64,000 nucleotides of DNA, taken from Lycium barbarum. Lineage: Eukaryota > Streptophyta > Magnoliopsida > Solanales > Solanaceae. The stretch lies in NCBI RefSeq assembly GCF_019175385.1, contig NC_083344.1:30320231-30384230 (forward strand), in the 5' to 3' direction. Positions within the stretch are counted from its first letter, which is position 1; each line of letters starts with the position of its first letter. The notes under the pieces are model-generated. The model had not been told where the DNA came from and searched no databases. It saw only the letters and a list, made by a program, of their open reading frames with translations. The position numbers and the translations under genes are program-made. Of this stretch, positions 1 to 12,664 are shown piece after piece.

Positions 1-357
1 TACGAAGCATTGATACAAGAAAGACCGGATGTACTGCTTCCAAATCAGATGGTAGGTCCAATTCATAGGCAACCTTGCCTACCCTACGAATGATTTGATA
101 AGGCCCAATGTATCTCGGGCTAAGCTTCCCTTCCTTGTCGAATCTCATCACACCCTTTATGTGTGTCACCTTCAAGAACACCCAATCACCAATCTGAACT
201 CTAAGTGTCGATGTCGGTTATCTGCATATGACTTCTGTAGACTCTGGGCTGCCAATAATCTCTCCTGAATGAGCTTCACCTTATCAACAGCTTGCTGAAT
301 CATATCTAGGCCGATTATCTTAGTCTCTCCTATATCAAACCAACCGATAGGCGACCT
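1..357 (-). pseudogene. Integrase C-terminal / GPY-F remnant of a Ty3/gypsy chromovirus
   Basis: Read on the minus strand, this stretch encodes the segment after the integrase core: SPIGWFDIGE, then a KLIQERLLAAQS-like helix, [44 protein letters not shown] and HPVF. It matches the corresponding part of the better preserved element M (53590-53960). The GPY/F module (RYIGPY) is seen. The chromodomain would lie left of the window edge. Similarity stops abruptly at about 357, next to a run of unrelated sequence, so gag to the integrase core are missing here. It probably belongs to the same minus-strand element as the LTR at 3974-11966, but that linkage is inferred. Confidence 0.8.
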
Positions 358-360
358 GCT

Positions 361-3240
361 ACCATTAAAAAGGTCTTAAATTATGATTGCTACGGCTCCC
401 TGCCAGTCTATGAGCATTCTTAATTGTTGTACTCTTTTGCCTTGCTCCTTATTTCTCTACTAGTAGACAAATCCCCTTGTTCATATATGGCACTCTGCCT
501 TGCTTGCTTCATGGTGCTATTTTAGATCATCCCTTTTTGTACTCGTCGACCTTATGTACTTACCACATCATTTCCTTTTTAATTTCTTGGCCGAACTCTT
601 TAATTGCTTACAATATCATCCTATTCATACCTAAACCTTTTTCGCAATTTCCTCTCCTCAGTTTTAGCATAATTGCAATATAAATTCATAAACATGGAAT
701 TAAGATAAAATCCTACTTAATCATAACTTCCTTTTGATACGATTATGCTTTCTTCTTAAGCCCTTGATTCTCTTGTACCAATGATCAATTGAGACTTACA
801 TTAGCTGATGTTCTGCCTAGACTTCGTATCGTTTCCCTTACACCAGTTTTGCCGACTATTGCATCACGACGATAGTCTATATGGCTCTATAACATATACT
901 TTCACATTTGATATGACCGGCGACTTGTGAGGTACTTTCTAATCATTGGTAGCACTGCTGTCTTGCTATTCATAGGCACACTATCTCCCTTTTCTTTAGA
1001 GATCATTGATCTCCCTATACTTACTCCTCTTGCTAAAACTTTCATCTCTTCTAGTGCTATGATTTCCCTTTTCCTGAGCTTTAGAATATTATAGCTCATC
1101 TTAGAACTGAATCTGTTCTACCCCCCCCCCCCCCTTTTTTTTTTAAAGGATGTTTTCATATAATGTAACCTCTGAGTGTTAACCGTTTTTGATAGTCATC
1201 TGTCCGACCTTAGCGGTCCTTCAACTCCTCTATTCTATATAATGCCAGAGTTCTCTTCATCGCATGGTTTAACTTGTTTTCCTTTTTGCTAGTTGAGTTC
1301 TTGTGTCAAATCAATATGCTTATACATATCAGATACAATCCTAACGCCTTCTTTACTGTCTTTTCACTTCTACCTCTCATGACTAGTAGTCCCCTAAGTT
1401 ACTGAATTAATGGGGACATCGGAATTTATTAACCCCCTTAAGGAGTGTCCGACTATACCACGCTCCTTTAGCCCTAGTCTTTCTCCACGAATACCTTCTT
1501 AATATCCTTGAAACTCTCCTTGCTCTAGGTTCTGAATTCCTATTTATGTCTATACTATACCATTGAAAGTTGATATTCAATACCATCCATTCCCACGATT
1601 CGTCCTTTAATTATCTTAGCTCATTTGTCCCATAATCCTCCTTACTACTCGTTTGCATCGTAGCTATGCTTCATAGTCCTTCTAGTGTTCTTTCAGCTCT
1701 TGTTCTTAACATGGAATCCTTAAAAAGTACACCCTTTCCTTTCTTCTTTCGTCGAGTCTTCATCTTTCTTTATGATACTACAACTTGTGCACGCACATAC
1801 AAATTCGGTTTCATGATCGCATCATTGCAACTTTTACATAACTATTACCTTAAAATTTCAATTTGTTTTTCCTTGGTCAAGCCTACTGATTCACTAACCT
1901 TCTCCTTGTTGTCGGCGGCCACATAATTTCCTTTAACCATTTCATTGACACTTTCTGCTCCCTTTAGTCCACATAGTTTCATTTACTTGTACAACGTCTA
2001 TTTCCATTAATCTTCTTTTACTCCTGGGTTAGGAAACTTTGGAGTGTTTTGTTACGAGTGCGAATCCCCTTTAACACTAAAAATCTCTTTTTGCCCTAAG
2101 TTCTCCTTCCATCTAGGTCTATACCGTACAATCCCGTCACTATTCCATTCCCTTCCATCCACTGTTAGTCCTTCTACCCATATAACTTTTTACTCACAAT
2201 TATTCCTAACTATGTGTTTGTGTTGCAGCCGTACATCAGGTTTTCCTAGTGTCCTACTACTTCTTGCTCTTAGCACGAAATTCTTATAGTTTACACTCCC
2301 TCCATGCTCCATTCATTAAGCCTTTATCCCTATTTCTGATGCTACGGCCGAATTGTATTCCATACATGTTCCTTACATTTCATTCAACTCCCTCCATGAT
2401 CGAATCTCTCGGCCTTTACCAGAACTCTTGTCCCATGCAATTAATTGTTTTAATCGTTTATGTCGTCCTATCATCCTCGTTCTTATCTCGACGATTAATC
2501 GGTTTCTTAGAGCTAAATCGTTAAAGCATTCTGTGTGCCCCCGGGGTTAAAGCTTTCCAGTTACTCTACTCCTAAATGCTCTTCTCCTTTCCTTATATAA
2601 TAACATTGACCCTAAAGTTCATAGAATATCCTTTATGAGTTGCAGGTCCGTTTTACTTCCAAATCATCTTTTTGGAGGGCTTCCTCCCTTCCCAAGGTGA
2701 TTATGTCAGATTGGCCGTGTCTTTAGTTCCTCGATTGCTTCTCAAGAACTGGGAATCCCCTAACATTGTTACCGAATCTTTTCATTCTTCCTCACTTCCC
2801 CTTCCTCTTCATGGTTACTTCCCTTCAATCTTACTTACCAGTATTTGTTCTCTTAATTTTGTACGTTCATTTCCTGTCCGTGCTACCATACCCTATTTCT
2901 CTCACACCTACTCCCAAATTTTATCCAAATAGTCCCTTGCTTTGCCTGTCATTTCTCTAGGAAGCTTCACTCCCCCTCATTTCTCACTTCTCTTGCTTTT
3001 TCTCAAGACATTCTAATCTAGAGCAAGTTGACATCCTAACAGATTCCAAAACATTCTTGTAACGCATCTCCCTCTGAATTAAAAAGGATCTCTTATTCTT
3101 CCGACTACACAATTACTACCTTAGCCTTTTTCCATCCTCAATATCCAACTTTCACCTGTATGTATGACTACTTTCCATCCTAGATTTCAAAATTCCCCAT
3201 CGCGATGAAAACACCTTTGTCGCCGTTACTTATAAATACT
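361..3240. other. Long non-coding, pyrimidine-rich stretch, probably retroelement internal or untranslated DNA
   Basis: About 2.9 kb with a marked excess of C and T on the plus strand (purine-rich on minus, the sense strand of the neighbouring element). I see no ORF above 91 codons and no retroelement protein motif. A C14T10 tract at 1121-1144, followed by a sequence resembling the PPT-proximal hairpin of the other elements (about 1165-1190), looks like the complement of a polypurine tract. No LTR start follows it on the left. Base composition resembles the short internal region at 21523-22091. Origin otherwise unknown. Confidence 0.4.
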
Positions 3241-3243
3241 TGG

Positions 3244-3790
3244 CTATCGGCCCTTTTGATTTTCGCTCGCCGCTATTAGGTAATAATCTACAGCAAATAC
3301 ACATACATAGAAAATTTCAATAATGTCTCCTATACCTGTAGTTGAACGGTCTCTACTCTGATCTGGTGATCTATAAGGTGAAGTGTGCTCCTCGTCATCG
3401 TCTAGCCCGCATCCACTCGTCTGGCCTTCATCATCTCGCTCATCTGAGTTCGAGGAATGTAGATAACCGGGCAACTTCTGGTTTACCGACGGCCAGGATA
3501 GAGGGCTGGAGTAATCCGTAACACTTACCGGGGTGTCTAACGTAATGCTCTACCATAAGAGCAATTGGTACGGCCTCGGTGATCTCCTCCTCTAGTGTCA
3601 AAAACTCTGGAGGAATCATCGCTGGGTCCTCCGAGGGATCAGTCTCAATGGAATAACTAAGGCTCCTCCTACTCGGTCTTAGAGCCTGGGTCCTGAATCC
3701 ACTCTAGGGGCCTTCTTAGCACCCCCACTACCTGAAGCTGATCTCTTCAGCTCTCGCAGATCTGCACCTACCTACAGGAAAAGAGGTCAG
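3244..3790 (-). pseudogene. Degenerate coding remnant downstream of the primer site, unidentified
   Basis: Minus-strand sequence lying where a gag N-terminus is expected, just inside the primer site. One frame reads an acidic, proline-containing stretch (SYSIETDPSEDPAMIPPEF... VEHYVRHPGK). A second frame from 3474 gives 76 residues rich in Ser, Asp and Glu (SNSDERDDEGQTSGCGLDDDEEHTS). The change of frame and several stops indicate decay. It does not resemble the MPPK-type gag N-terminus of L, M or N. I do not recognise the family; a low-complexity acidic gag leader or an extra ORF is possible. Confidence 0.35.
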
Positions 3791-3957
3791 AGGCGATATT
3801 TCAATATCCTAGATTCTGGCTCTATCGCACGATCTAAGATAGAAGGAAAGATGACATCCTAAATGTCCTGTAGCTTCCTGTTTATAGATGTGGTGCACAA
3901 CACACCGATAAATAAGACTATACTAGACACAGTCTGTAGACACTCCGAGGATGAACC

Positions 3958-3969
3958 GCTCTGATACCA
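3958..3969 (-). other. Primer binding site, initiator-Met tRNA type
   Basis: On the minus strand the 12 bases are TGGTATCAGAGC, the usual complement of the 3' end of plant initiator methionine tRNA. The site lies 4 bases from the LTR end at 3974. It shows that the LTR to its right is the 5' LTR of a minus-strand element. The leader up to about 3790 contains the same segment (GTGTGTTGTGCACCACA-like, CTATCGCACGATC on plus) found after the primer sites of L, K and M. Confidence 0.85.
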
Positions 3970-4440
3970 CGTTTATCACGACCAAACCCCATGAGCCGTG
4001 ACTAGTGCCCGAGCTGGACACTCGTATACGAACCTGTTAGATATAGTTAGACTGAAACTAAGGACAGTATGGAAACTTGTAAAAGCAACCAAAGATTCAT
4101 AACGCCACATATCACCATAAACCTGTCTCCTGAGGAGTCACAGCTAACCAACACATAACATGATATGCAAGCCGACAAGGCTGCCACTATATATGGAAAT
4201 ATCCAAAATGAATCATATCGACATAGCTGACCAAAACCGACATGCAAACCAAACATGTCTACAATCCTCTAAGAGTATAAACGTGAAATATAACGGGACA
4301 GGGCCCCGCCGTACACTTGGTTATGCATAAGTCTACATCAAAACATTTGTACCACAATAATCTGGGCTCCGAAACAATGGAGCTCTCCAGACCGCTGAGC
4401 AGAAGTCCTAGGCTGGAGGGTCACCGGACTGATTGCCTGT

Positions 4441-4509
4441 ACCTGCGGGAATGAAACGCAGCCCCCCAAAAAAAGGGGGTCAATACGAGATATGTACTGA
4501 GTATATAAA
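4441..4509 (-). promoter_or_regulatory. Conserved three-hairpin LTR module, copy in LTR of C
   Basis: On minus: CTCAGTAC...GTATTGAC, then a CCCCC/GGGGG stem with a 7-base loop, then CTGCG...CGCAG (here weakened by a changed base). Position is 467 bp from the LTR 3' end. Function unknown; see findings. Confidence 0.55.
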
Positions 4510-4719
4510 GCATGAAATATACAGTAAAGAAGATCATGACTGAATAAAAGATTACAGTAGGAAAGTATGATAACCAAAGATACCAATGCACCTCTGCCTT
4601 ACTAAATGATAATCATGCATAGCTAAATCCTATACCATACCCGACCCATTATGGGACTCGGTGAATAAAGTCATCATATACCATACCCGGCCCATCATGG
4701 GACTCGGTGCCATAATCAT

Positions 4720-4783
<64 letters not shown>

Positions 4784-5638
4784 AGTGAAACTGTGCACGA
4801 ATACATACCCGGCCCGGGACTGGGTGAATGATATATTAACGGCATGCACGAGTAGAATATCATGAGCAACCATAGGCAAACTAAATCATCTGAGACTCAA
4901 TAGAATAATTAGAATGAACTAACACTTGAGAATCAAAGACAACAGTCATGTCAAGTACCCCTCGAATGTCACTATGGATAATATCAAATAGGACTTCAGG
5001 AATCACAGAAACGTATCAGGACATAATAACATAGCTTCTGGAAATCAAGAACATTAGCCATCCTAGTGTCTCTAAGAATAGGAGCTTCTTTGGAGTTTAT
5101 ACATTCATCGTCTGTTTGTCTCACATATACCAATGCCAAAAAGAAAGAAGGGATAGCTTTACATACCTTTGATGCTTAATCCATGACTTGATATGTATAT
5201 GCTGCCAGAAGTATCTCAACCTATATTAATGTAACACCTCGTACCTTTAACGAAAGTTTTGACCACGATCCTAGACTTAGAACATTAGATAAAGAATGTG
5301 GGAATTGAAATTTTTCCCTTCAGTTGTGATATGGTGGTTTATGCCCATGAACAGTGGTCGTATTTCAATTTACGACCATGAACAGTGCCCGTAAACTAAA
5401 ACCAAGAATTTCTGAACATTCTGGAATTTGACATTTTGAGGTCATATGGTTAAATACTGACCGTATTTCACTTTACGGCCCGTATTCCAAAACTCGTTTG
5501 GAATTTGGGAATACTTCCTTGATGAAAGTTGTAGAGCATTGAAATACCTTTCCCACGGTATCTTACGGGGGTCAAACAGACATCTGTACAAAGAGTTATG
5601 GCCATTTTACTGAAGAGATGCAGTGCAGTCCATATGGC

Positions 5639-5712
5639 AGAATACGGACCGTATTGCAGTTTACGGCCCGTAAACTGAAATACGGCCAGTATTTTGCTGG
5701 ACGTAAAGTGCA
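5639..5712 (+). repeat. Palindrome block upstream of the TATA box of LTR B
   Basis: AATACGGACCGTATT (5641-5655) and a 21-base palindrome with arms CAGTTTACGG / CCGTAAACTG (5657-5677) lie side by side, followed by TACGGCCAGTATT. Weaker copies of the ACGGCC/GGCCGT core occur at 5355-5395 and 5457-5490. The block ends 15 bp before TATA. Confidence 0.7.
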
Positions 5713-6117
5713 AAGTTCCAGAACACTATATATTCGTCCATATCAGTTCAACTCATTATTTTTCATTCCTTCAAGCCCTAGAACGACTTCCTACCCTCTT
5801 CCATCATCAAGAACACCAAGGTAAGCCTACTCAAATTATTCCAACTCAATTCTAACACCTATCCTTGTAATCTAAACAAGAAATTATCATTCTAAAACTA
5901 GGGTTTTCAAGAAAACCCATCTCAAGGTTCAAGCATTCAAGATTTTGGAAATCTTCTTCAAAGCTCAAGTCTTTAATTCATGTTTTGGAGCAATTAAGGT
6001 ATGTAGAACTTCCATCCATATGAGGGAATCTCTACGTTCTTCCCCATGCTCCGTTTCTTGATATCCATGAAGTTCAAACCCAAGGGCATTAAACCCAACA
6101 TATTGGTAGCCCGTATT

Positions 6118-9100
6118 TGTCACACCCCGACCTTACTAGGGTGTGATGGGCACCCGACCCCATATCTGGAGCCGAGCGAACCCGATGACTCTTGTTACAT
6201 ACTTAACTTTCTTAGACTCTTATATCAATAAAAATGGAAAACATAGTAAAACTTTCAAGAGATTTTTTTTTTCCATCGTACTCAAGTCAAACAGAATCTG
6301 CAATCACATGGACTTTATGATACAACATATTATCGACACTCTATACCCACAACTCTGTCTGCAAAGTCTCTAACATCAAACAAACATCATGGCTCAGACA
6401 CTCTGACTCGGCAGCACTCCAGAACAAGTGGAGCCTGCCAACTCCGCTGAAACATCTTCTATGATAGTTGTGGCTCATCTGGTGTACCTGCGCGGCATGA
6501 ACGCAGCCCCCGAAGAAGAGGGGTCAGTACGAGTAATGTACAGAGTATGTAAGGCATGAATAGTGATATAATAAAGGAATATACAGTATGATTAATAACG
6601 GAATAGACATATGGAGATTATCTTGGACAGAAGTAACCTGTACATATGAATGCCTTTCAGGCAGATGCCATGCATGCTTAGTCCGTTTTTCAGAAAAACA
6701 GTACTTCTTACTTACATGTACATAAAACAGAACATTTCAGAAAACGGTATCCTTTATTCACATTTACAGACGCCGAGTACATCGGCTCTCCCACCCCTCT
6801 CCCGAACAGTGTCCCAACATATTATATATAAATATATATATCACATATACAGACGCCGTATCCGGCTCTCCCATATCCCGCGTCCGGGACGAAATCCAGC
6901 TGAATCAGGTGGTGATATAACAGTGGCCCTTTCCCTTTTCCCCGTATACATATACATATACATATTCACATTCATATACATATGTCATACCATTTGCATG
7001 CATGAGAGCTCAAAGAAAGTCAAGTGTCCATCGGAGTGACGGAAGGTCGGTAGCCTCCGATTACATTATGGAACAACCATAGTCGCTTTGTCTCACCTTG
7101 AAGGAACGAGTATTATGAGGTGAGACTACCAATGAAAAGTGTCATTATGAGGAAAACATCAAATAGGGTCATAGGTTACAGTTTCATATACATAGGACCT
7201 TTTAGAGTAGTCATTACCTGTAATAGAGTTGAGATATCAAGAATTAGTTTAACGTTTCCATATTTTCCTTTTCATAGGAGAACATTTTGCCAACACATCT
7301 ACCGTAGGCATTTTCGCATCTTGGACTACATCGTTATCATTATAAGATCATATTCATCAGCTTAGTCATGGAATCATCTTTGTCATACTTATCATAGGCA
7401 TATTCCCTTTCTTAACATCATCATTATCATTGTCATCATAGAAGTATCCTCATTAGCATAGTTACAGTACTTGTCACTCGGTGAACGGGATAAGGATCAA
7501 AAGTTTTCTTTGGATTCTACTTCAAAATAGATCAAACGGAACAATAAGGAAAATCCGGGGACCATGGGCCCACCTCGGGTCAAATGAGGCGGCGTACCAA
7601 ATTTACATATATTACATGTCATGGCGTTACTTATGAGGGTTTTAGGGTAGTCGGGTCCTATTTATGCGAGTTTTGGAGGTTTAGGAAATTCTTCCAACAT
7701 TTTACACACTTTTTAGTTCAATTCTACTGATTGAAAAAAGAGAAAACTTTAGGCGCGGATTCCGGAGGGTACAGTTATTCCCGAGGCTCATATCCAACAT
7801 ATTCCGTCTAAGACATGCCATAGAAAGAAGGGTGAAGCCTTACATACCTTTTCTGCTTCTTATGCGACTCCAAATTCACGTTCCAAATCCGCCAAAATCT
7901 ACAAATTGGTCATGTTTACCAAAACTTGATTAGAGCCTTTAGAAGTTGATTATTTAAAGTAACACTTTGTCTGCCGAAATTTCGGCAGCATTTCCCCTGT
8001 AATATGCCACCCCCGAGAATATGGCTCGGCCCAATTCAACAGCAACCCAACCAACAACCAAGCTATAACGTCAATAATCAATTCAAGAATACATTCTAAC
8101 ATTAAGCGCTCTTCCTACATAGTCCGACAACATTCACAATATTCACAATGATTTAATGCTACCCGAAAACTTCAACAAAGGTGTAACCACACATTTTTAT
8201 TCTAGATTCATAACCCACATTAAAACCATGCATTGCTAACATCATATTCATAAAAACATAAAGAAGCATACTAATATTACATTAACTTCTCCACCAATCT
8301 ACAACCAATTTCCATTTCGTTCCAACCCTTTAAACCATCATATAATATCATAGAATCTGCAACGACATCGACTAGAATATTACATGAAATCAATTCATCA
8401 TAGCTTACCACACAATAACATTCCCGGCCACAACAACTACACCCCTATTTTCATGAATTTCCATCCTTTTCCATACATTGCAACAACAACTAACATACTA
8501 CATAGAATTAATCCATTCTCTTCCAAATCACACTATGACCACACGGCCACAACTACATATACACGGACAACTATTCAACATCCATATTTTCATAATCTTC
8601 ATGAGTTCCATTCACTCCCACACACCACAACATATACAACCATACATAAAATATAAAAGAAGATTAAGTTCTTACCCTTTTTCTTCAATTTCCCACTTGG
8701 CTAGAATGTTGATCTTGCAACAATAAATGTTCTACTTGTTCCAATGACCTCTTCTCCGTGCTAGGGACCTTCCAATTAGTAGAGAGTAATTTTTGAGAAA
8801 TTTTTCCAAGGTTCTTGTTTCCTCCAAGCTTGGCCGAAATTGGCCCTTTGTGTTTCTTCCAAAGTGTCTTCTTTTTTCTTTGTTTCTTCAACTCTCCAAA
8901 TTGATGAATTAGTCCTCTCCTATTATATATATATATAGTCTCCTCCAATCTTATGTGGCCACCTATCCATCTCTAGATTCTTCTTAATTTGGTGGCAAAG
9001 ATGACTTATTTGTCATTTTTTTTCTAGAGTTTTCTTGAAATTTTAACAAAGAAGACTAATGTCTTCTTTGGCAAGCTTTGCCCCTTATGTTGTTATAATT

Positions 9101-9422
9101 TACCATTAGCCCTTATTAATTAATAAAAATGTGGACATATAGGGGCATGCCACACGGCCAAGGGCCCTTCAAGAACATTCTTGATATTTTTTGTGAAATT
9201 CCCATTTTGCCCTTAGTCCTTCGCAATATTTTCCATGAACCCTTTTCGCGAATTTTCTTTTTTGCCCTTAGTCTTCCTCACTATTTCCATACTACCAATG
9301 TTCGTAAATAATATTCACAACAACTTATACATTATAATAATAAAATTTTGAAAATGGTCATTCCCTTTACTTCGTCATGACTACTTTGGGATATCCGAAC
9401 GTACGAAATACGGGATATAACA
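6118..9422 (-). mobile_element. Solo LTR (minus), TSD GTATT, nested in LTR B
   Basis: 3305 bp, running on plus from TGTCACACCCCG to CGGGATATAACA. TSD GTATT lies at 6113-6117 and 9423-9427. There is no internal sequence. The hairpin module is at 6486-6553. A splice-donor-like AAGG/GTAAGA lies on minus near 8680, and repeated (A/T)TTTGCCCTTAG motifs at 9195-9275 lie near its transcriptional start on minus. It is the innermost of a three-level nest (this LTR in B, B in the LTR of C, C in D). Confidence 0.9.
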
Positions 9423-10190
9423 GTATTTATGTATTTATGTACATGAATTTTGTATCTATATTCGTTATTGTATTCCTAATCTTCCATTACGGTTATTAGG
9501 AACCCTAGCATAATCCATGAATCATGAATTCTTCCTCATGTATTCTCATTATGTTTATATGAAACTTTATGATTTTATGTAGCAAGTTACAAGCATGTTT
9601 TCAAGTCAATTATATATATATATAATTATGAACTATTGTTATTACTCATGAATCAAGAACATGTTTGCAAGACTAGGACAAGTTATCTCATGAAACCATA
9701 TTACAAGATATTTCATGAAACCACGTTTACAAGTTATTTCGTGAAATCATGATTACAAGTTATTTACAAGTTATTTCACGAAAATCATGGGCTTCTTAGC
9801 CAACTATATTTTGTTCATGTTTTGGGAATTGCTTAGTTAACCGAGAAGGCTCAGATAGCCTGAAACTACGTAGCCACCGTAGGATAAGGGTTGTCAGCAA
9901 GGAGGCAACACCTTCATTATGCAGTTTCGATCCTTACATGCTTATTATTACTTAAATCTCATATCCCTGGCAAGGTTGTGAGTGTTCTGCTGGTAGGACG
10001 CAAGTACCAGACCATGTTGTCGGTTATACTATAGCATTCCCCACGATACAAAGTAGTTTTACATACAATTATTTCTATTGATTACTGTTTTAAGACTTCA
10101 CTCACGTTTCATGTTCATGTTCAAGTTACATTCAGTTTCAGTTCATATCCTATATCTATGTTGTGCCATGTTCTTCATTTCAGCAGGTTT

Positions 10191-10260
10191 TACATACTAG
10201 TACTATTCACATGTACTAACGTCCCTTTTGCCTGGGGCCTGCACTTCACGGTGCAGATAC
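10191..10260 (+). promoter_or_regulatory. Conserved three-hairpin LTR module, variant stems, LTR B
   Basis: Hairpin 1 TAGTAC...GTACTA; hairpin 2 GTCCC...GGGGC around an 8-base loop; hairpin 3 CTGCAC TTCACG GTGCAG. All three stems differ from those in other families yet still pair, including a C-G to T-A exchange in hairpin 1 and a different, longer hairpin 3. This is the most informative copy for covariation. Confidence 0.65.
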
Positions 10261-11966
10261 CGGTTTTCAGGAGCATACATCTGCGCAGTAGGATCACTTC
10301 AGATATCAGCTTATTAGTGAGCCCCACTTCTCTCGGGGTTCAACATGGAGTCTGCATTAGTATTTAGTTTATGGTAGTCCAGGGCCATGTCCTGGTAGTT
10401 AGTATTCAGACATGTTTTAGAGGTTTCATAGACACATGTTAGTTCACAGAGTCAGTTATACTTTTATGTTTGCAAACTATTGTGTTTCCATGATATTTCA
10501 TACTATGAGATAATTTCAAGACTTTATTCCGCAAATTATATTTTCATGATTTATTTAAATTGCATCATATAGATTATATTGTTTTGATGCCCATGTTAAC
10601 AAGCAAGCCATGATGTTCGCTCAGACACATGCAAGTAAGGCTCGAGTGCCGTGTTACGCCCAGGCCATGGTTCGGGGTGTGACAATTAAGACGTTAAGAA
10701 CTACGGTTAAGCTATGGAAAGGGTTAAAACGTATTTCAACGTTAGTAGCTTATTTCAAGAAAATTGGGCGGCATTCCCCCTATATTGTTCACTTCCCTCA
10801 CCTTCAAGCCAACTATGAAAACGACAAGAATAACATCAACAACGACACATCCAAGTTACCACATAGATAATTAGCCAAAATAAAGTCCAAGAACACCTCG
10901 AAACAGCCTGCACCGCACGCACAACACTCCAATTCAGTCCACACGTTGCACATTCAACAATAATCAACATAACGATCACGACATACTCAAGTTATTCCTA
11001 ATGATCTACAACCACAACACATCATCAAAATGACCTTACAATAACATGCTCCAAACAGCTCATCACCACAACAACACAAGACCTAATCATAACTACACTT
11101 CGTCCTTCAACTCAACAAAAACAGCCCCTAATTACAATATAACAATGCCCAGCAACCTCATGCACATCTAATCCAATTCATGTCCCAACAATGTCATATA
11201 AACGACTACAACTTTAATTATCAAAATTCCTTCATTTTTAACACATAATCCATAACAACAATAACAACAATCAAACGTAATCCACCATTATTAAATTAAG
11301 ACAACTCCCATACGGCTAAACAGAACCTTAACGTTAGCATATACAATTCTTTGCATCCAATTCCGCTTAATATGAATTAATCCTCTCAACTATAACATCA
11401 TTTAACTCCAATCACACTATAAGAAGAAGAAATTTTACCTTAAATTAGTTAGAACAGATCCTACAATCACTTGCACCAATTGCACCACTTCTTCTTCTTT
11501 AATTAAATTCTGACGTTGCTGCCTCCTTTGGGACGTTTAGAACACCTTCATGGAATCATAATTTTCTTCCTCTTAAATTCTTGAGGCTGGCCGTGAGCTC
11601 AAGAGCAGCCATGGCTGTTTGTAATGCTTTCTTTCAAATGAAATGTGAAGGTGAAAGTGTATTCTAATGAGTCATCAACAAAAATATATAGGCAGCCAGC
11701 CCATAGGACACGTGCCCCACTTGGGCCTGTCACCAATCCTAATCAGCCACATTTTTTTTGTGGGGCCCACTTAGTGGTCTAATCATGGTTAATTAATTTC
11801 CCACTTCACTAATGTTTCTACACTAACTGTAATTAATAAGCAAACCGTGCACTATTAAAATTGGGATTAAAAAGTCCTTGTCTCTTTTCCCAAAACTAAT
11901 CTTGTCCTTGGACTTATGTCGATTAGCTTATGAATAATCCAACGTACAAAAATACGGGATATAACA

Positions 11967-12664
11967 TTTGCTATGCATGCGGTCGGCCAGGCCATATTAT
12001 GCGCGATTGCCCCTCGGTTGGTAGTAGGGGTAGGACACAGCCTTCAGGATCGGTAGTCGGGTCTTCATCATCTATACGCCCTATGGGGCCAGGTTCACAT
12101 GTGCCAGTTAGCCATGGTAGTGGTAGGGGGAGAGCCCCCATTTCTAGCGGTCCTCAGCACCGTATTTATGCTTTGGCTGGACGCCAGGATCTTAAGACTT
12201 CTCCCGATGTCGTCATAGGTATATTATCGGTATTCTCTCATGATGTATATGCTTTAATAGATCCAGGCTCCACATTGTCGTATGTTACTCCATATATTGA
12301 GAGTCGGTTTGGGGTCAAACCGGAGTCGATCAGTCCCTTTGAGGTATCTACACCCGTTGGTGAGCCGGTAATAGCTAGTCGAGTATATAGAAATTGTGTA
12401 GTTGTTATTTGTGACCATCGTACTATGGTTGACTTACATGAGATAAAAATGGTAGATTTTGATGTTATCATGGGCATGGATTGGCTGGCTTCTTGCTATG
12501 CCAATGTTGATTGTAGAATGGAAATTGTTCGCTTTCAGTTTTCGGGAGAACCAGTTTTAGAATGGAAAGGGAATACTGCGTCACCAAAAGGGAGGTTTAT
12601 TTCCTATCTTAAGGCAAGAAAAATGATCACAAAATGTTGTATTTACCATCTAGTTCAGGTTTAA
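11967..12664 (+). pseudogene. gag zinc knuckle plus aspartic protease of D
   Basis: A CX2CX4HX4C zinc knuckle (CYACGRPGHIMRDC) opens the fragment. A Gly/Ser-rich linker follows, then the retropepsin-like domain with ALIDPGST (catalytic Asp at 12260) and the distal VIMGMDWL motif. The frame ends at TAA 12662-12664, a premature stop in the AP-RT linker (KARKMITKCCIYHLVQV), because the same frame resumes at once with the RT lead-in [21 protein letters not shown]. The open frame also runs back to 11930 through LTR sequence; that part is fortuitous read-through across the insertion joint. Confidence 0.85.

Larger units (their letters stand above)
5230..10684 (+). mobile_element. Solo LTR B (plus), flanked by TSD ATTAA, itself split by a solo LTR
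   Basis: Starts TGTAACACCTCG and ends GGGGTGTGACA. It is flanked by ATTAA at 5225-5229 and 10685-10689, and the interrupted LTR reads straight across these ends. Removing the inner insertion leaves an LTR of about 2.15 kb. No primer site or PPT adjoins it, so it is a solo LTR left by LTR-LTR recombination. Promoter features: palindrome block 5355-5712, TATATATT at 5727-5734, and a splice-donor-like AAG/GTAAGC at 5821. Sequence differs clearly from the other families, but the hairpin module (10191-10260) is retained with altered stems. Confidence 0.88.
3974..11966 (-). mobile_element. 5' LTR of element C (minus), split by a nested solo LTR
   Basis: On plus the LTR runs from TATCACGACC (normally TGTCACGACC; the terminal G is mutated) to CGGGATATAACA, so on minus it is 5'-TGTTATATCCCG...-3'. 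The two halves, 3974-5229 and 10685-11966, rejoin across the nested insertion and together match the uninterrupted LTR at 18878-21522 (about 2.5 versus 2.65 kb). It carries a long AT microsatellite (4733-4777) and the hairpin module at 4441-4509. The right end abuts gag of element D, so C inserted into D. The other end and its TSD are outside the window. Confidence 0.8.

Noticed and set aside
3244..3474. Acidic 76-codon ORF as a host gene
   Set aside because: It lies within a few hundred bases of a retroelement primer site on the same strand, with frame breaks; kept only as an unidentified retroelement remnant.
6650..7039. 129-codon open frame
   Set aside because: Lies inside a solo LTR; low-complexity Tyr/Ile runs from AT repeats, no domain, not kept in the related LTR J.
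11930..12664. A 244-codon open frame that could be called an intact gag-protease gene
   Set aside because: Its first 12 codons are LTR sequence of element C. The gag part starts mid-domain at the insertion joint and the end is a premature stop.
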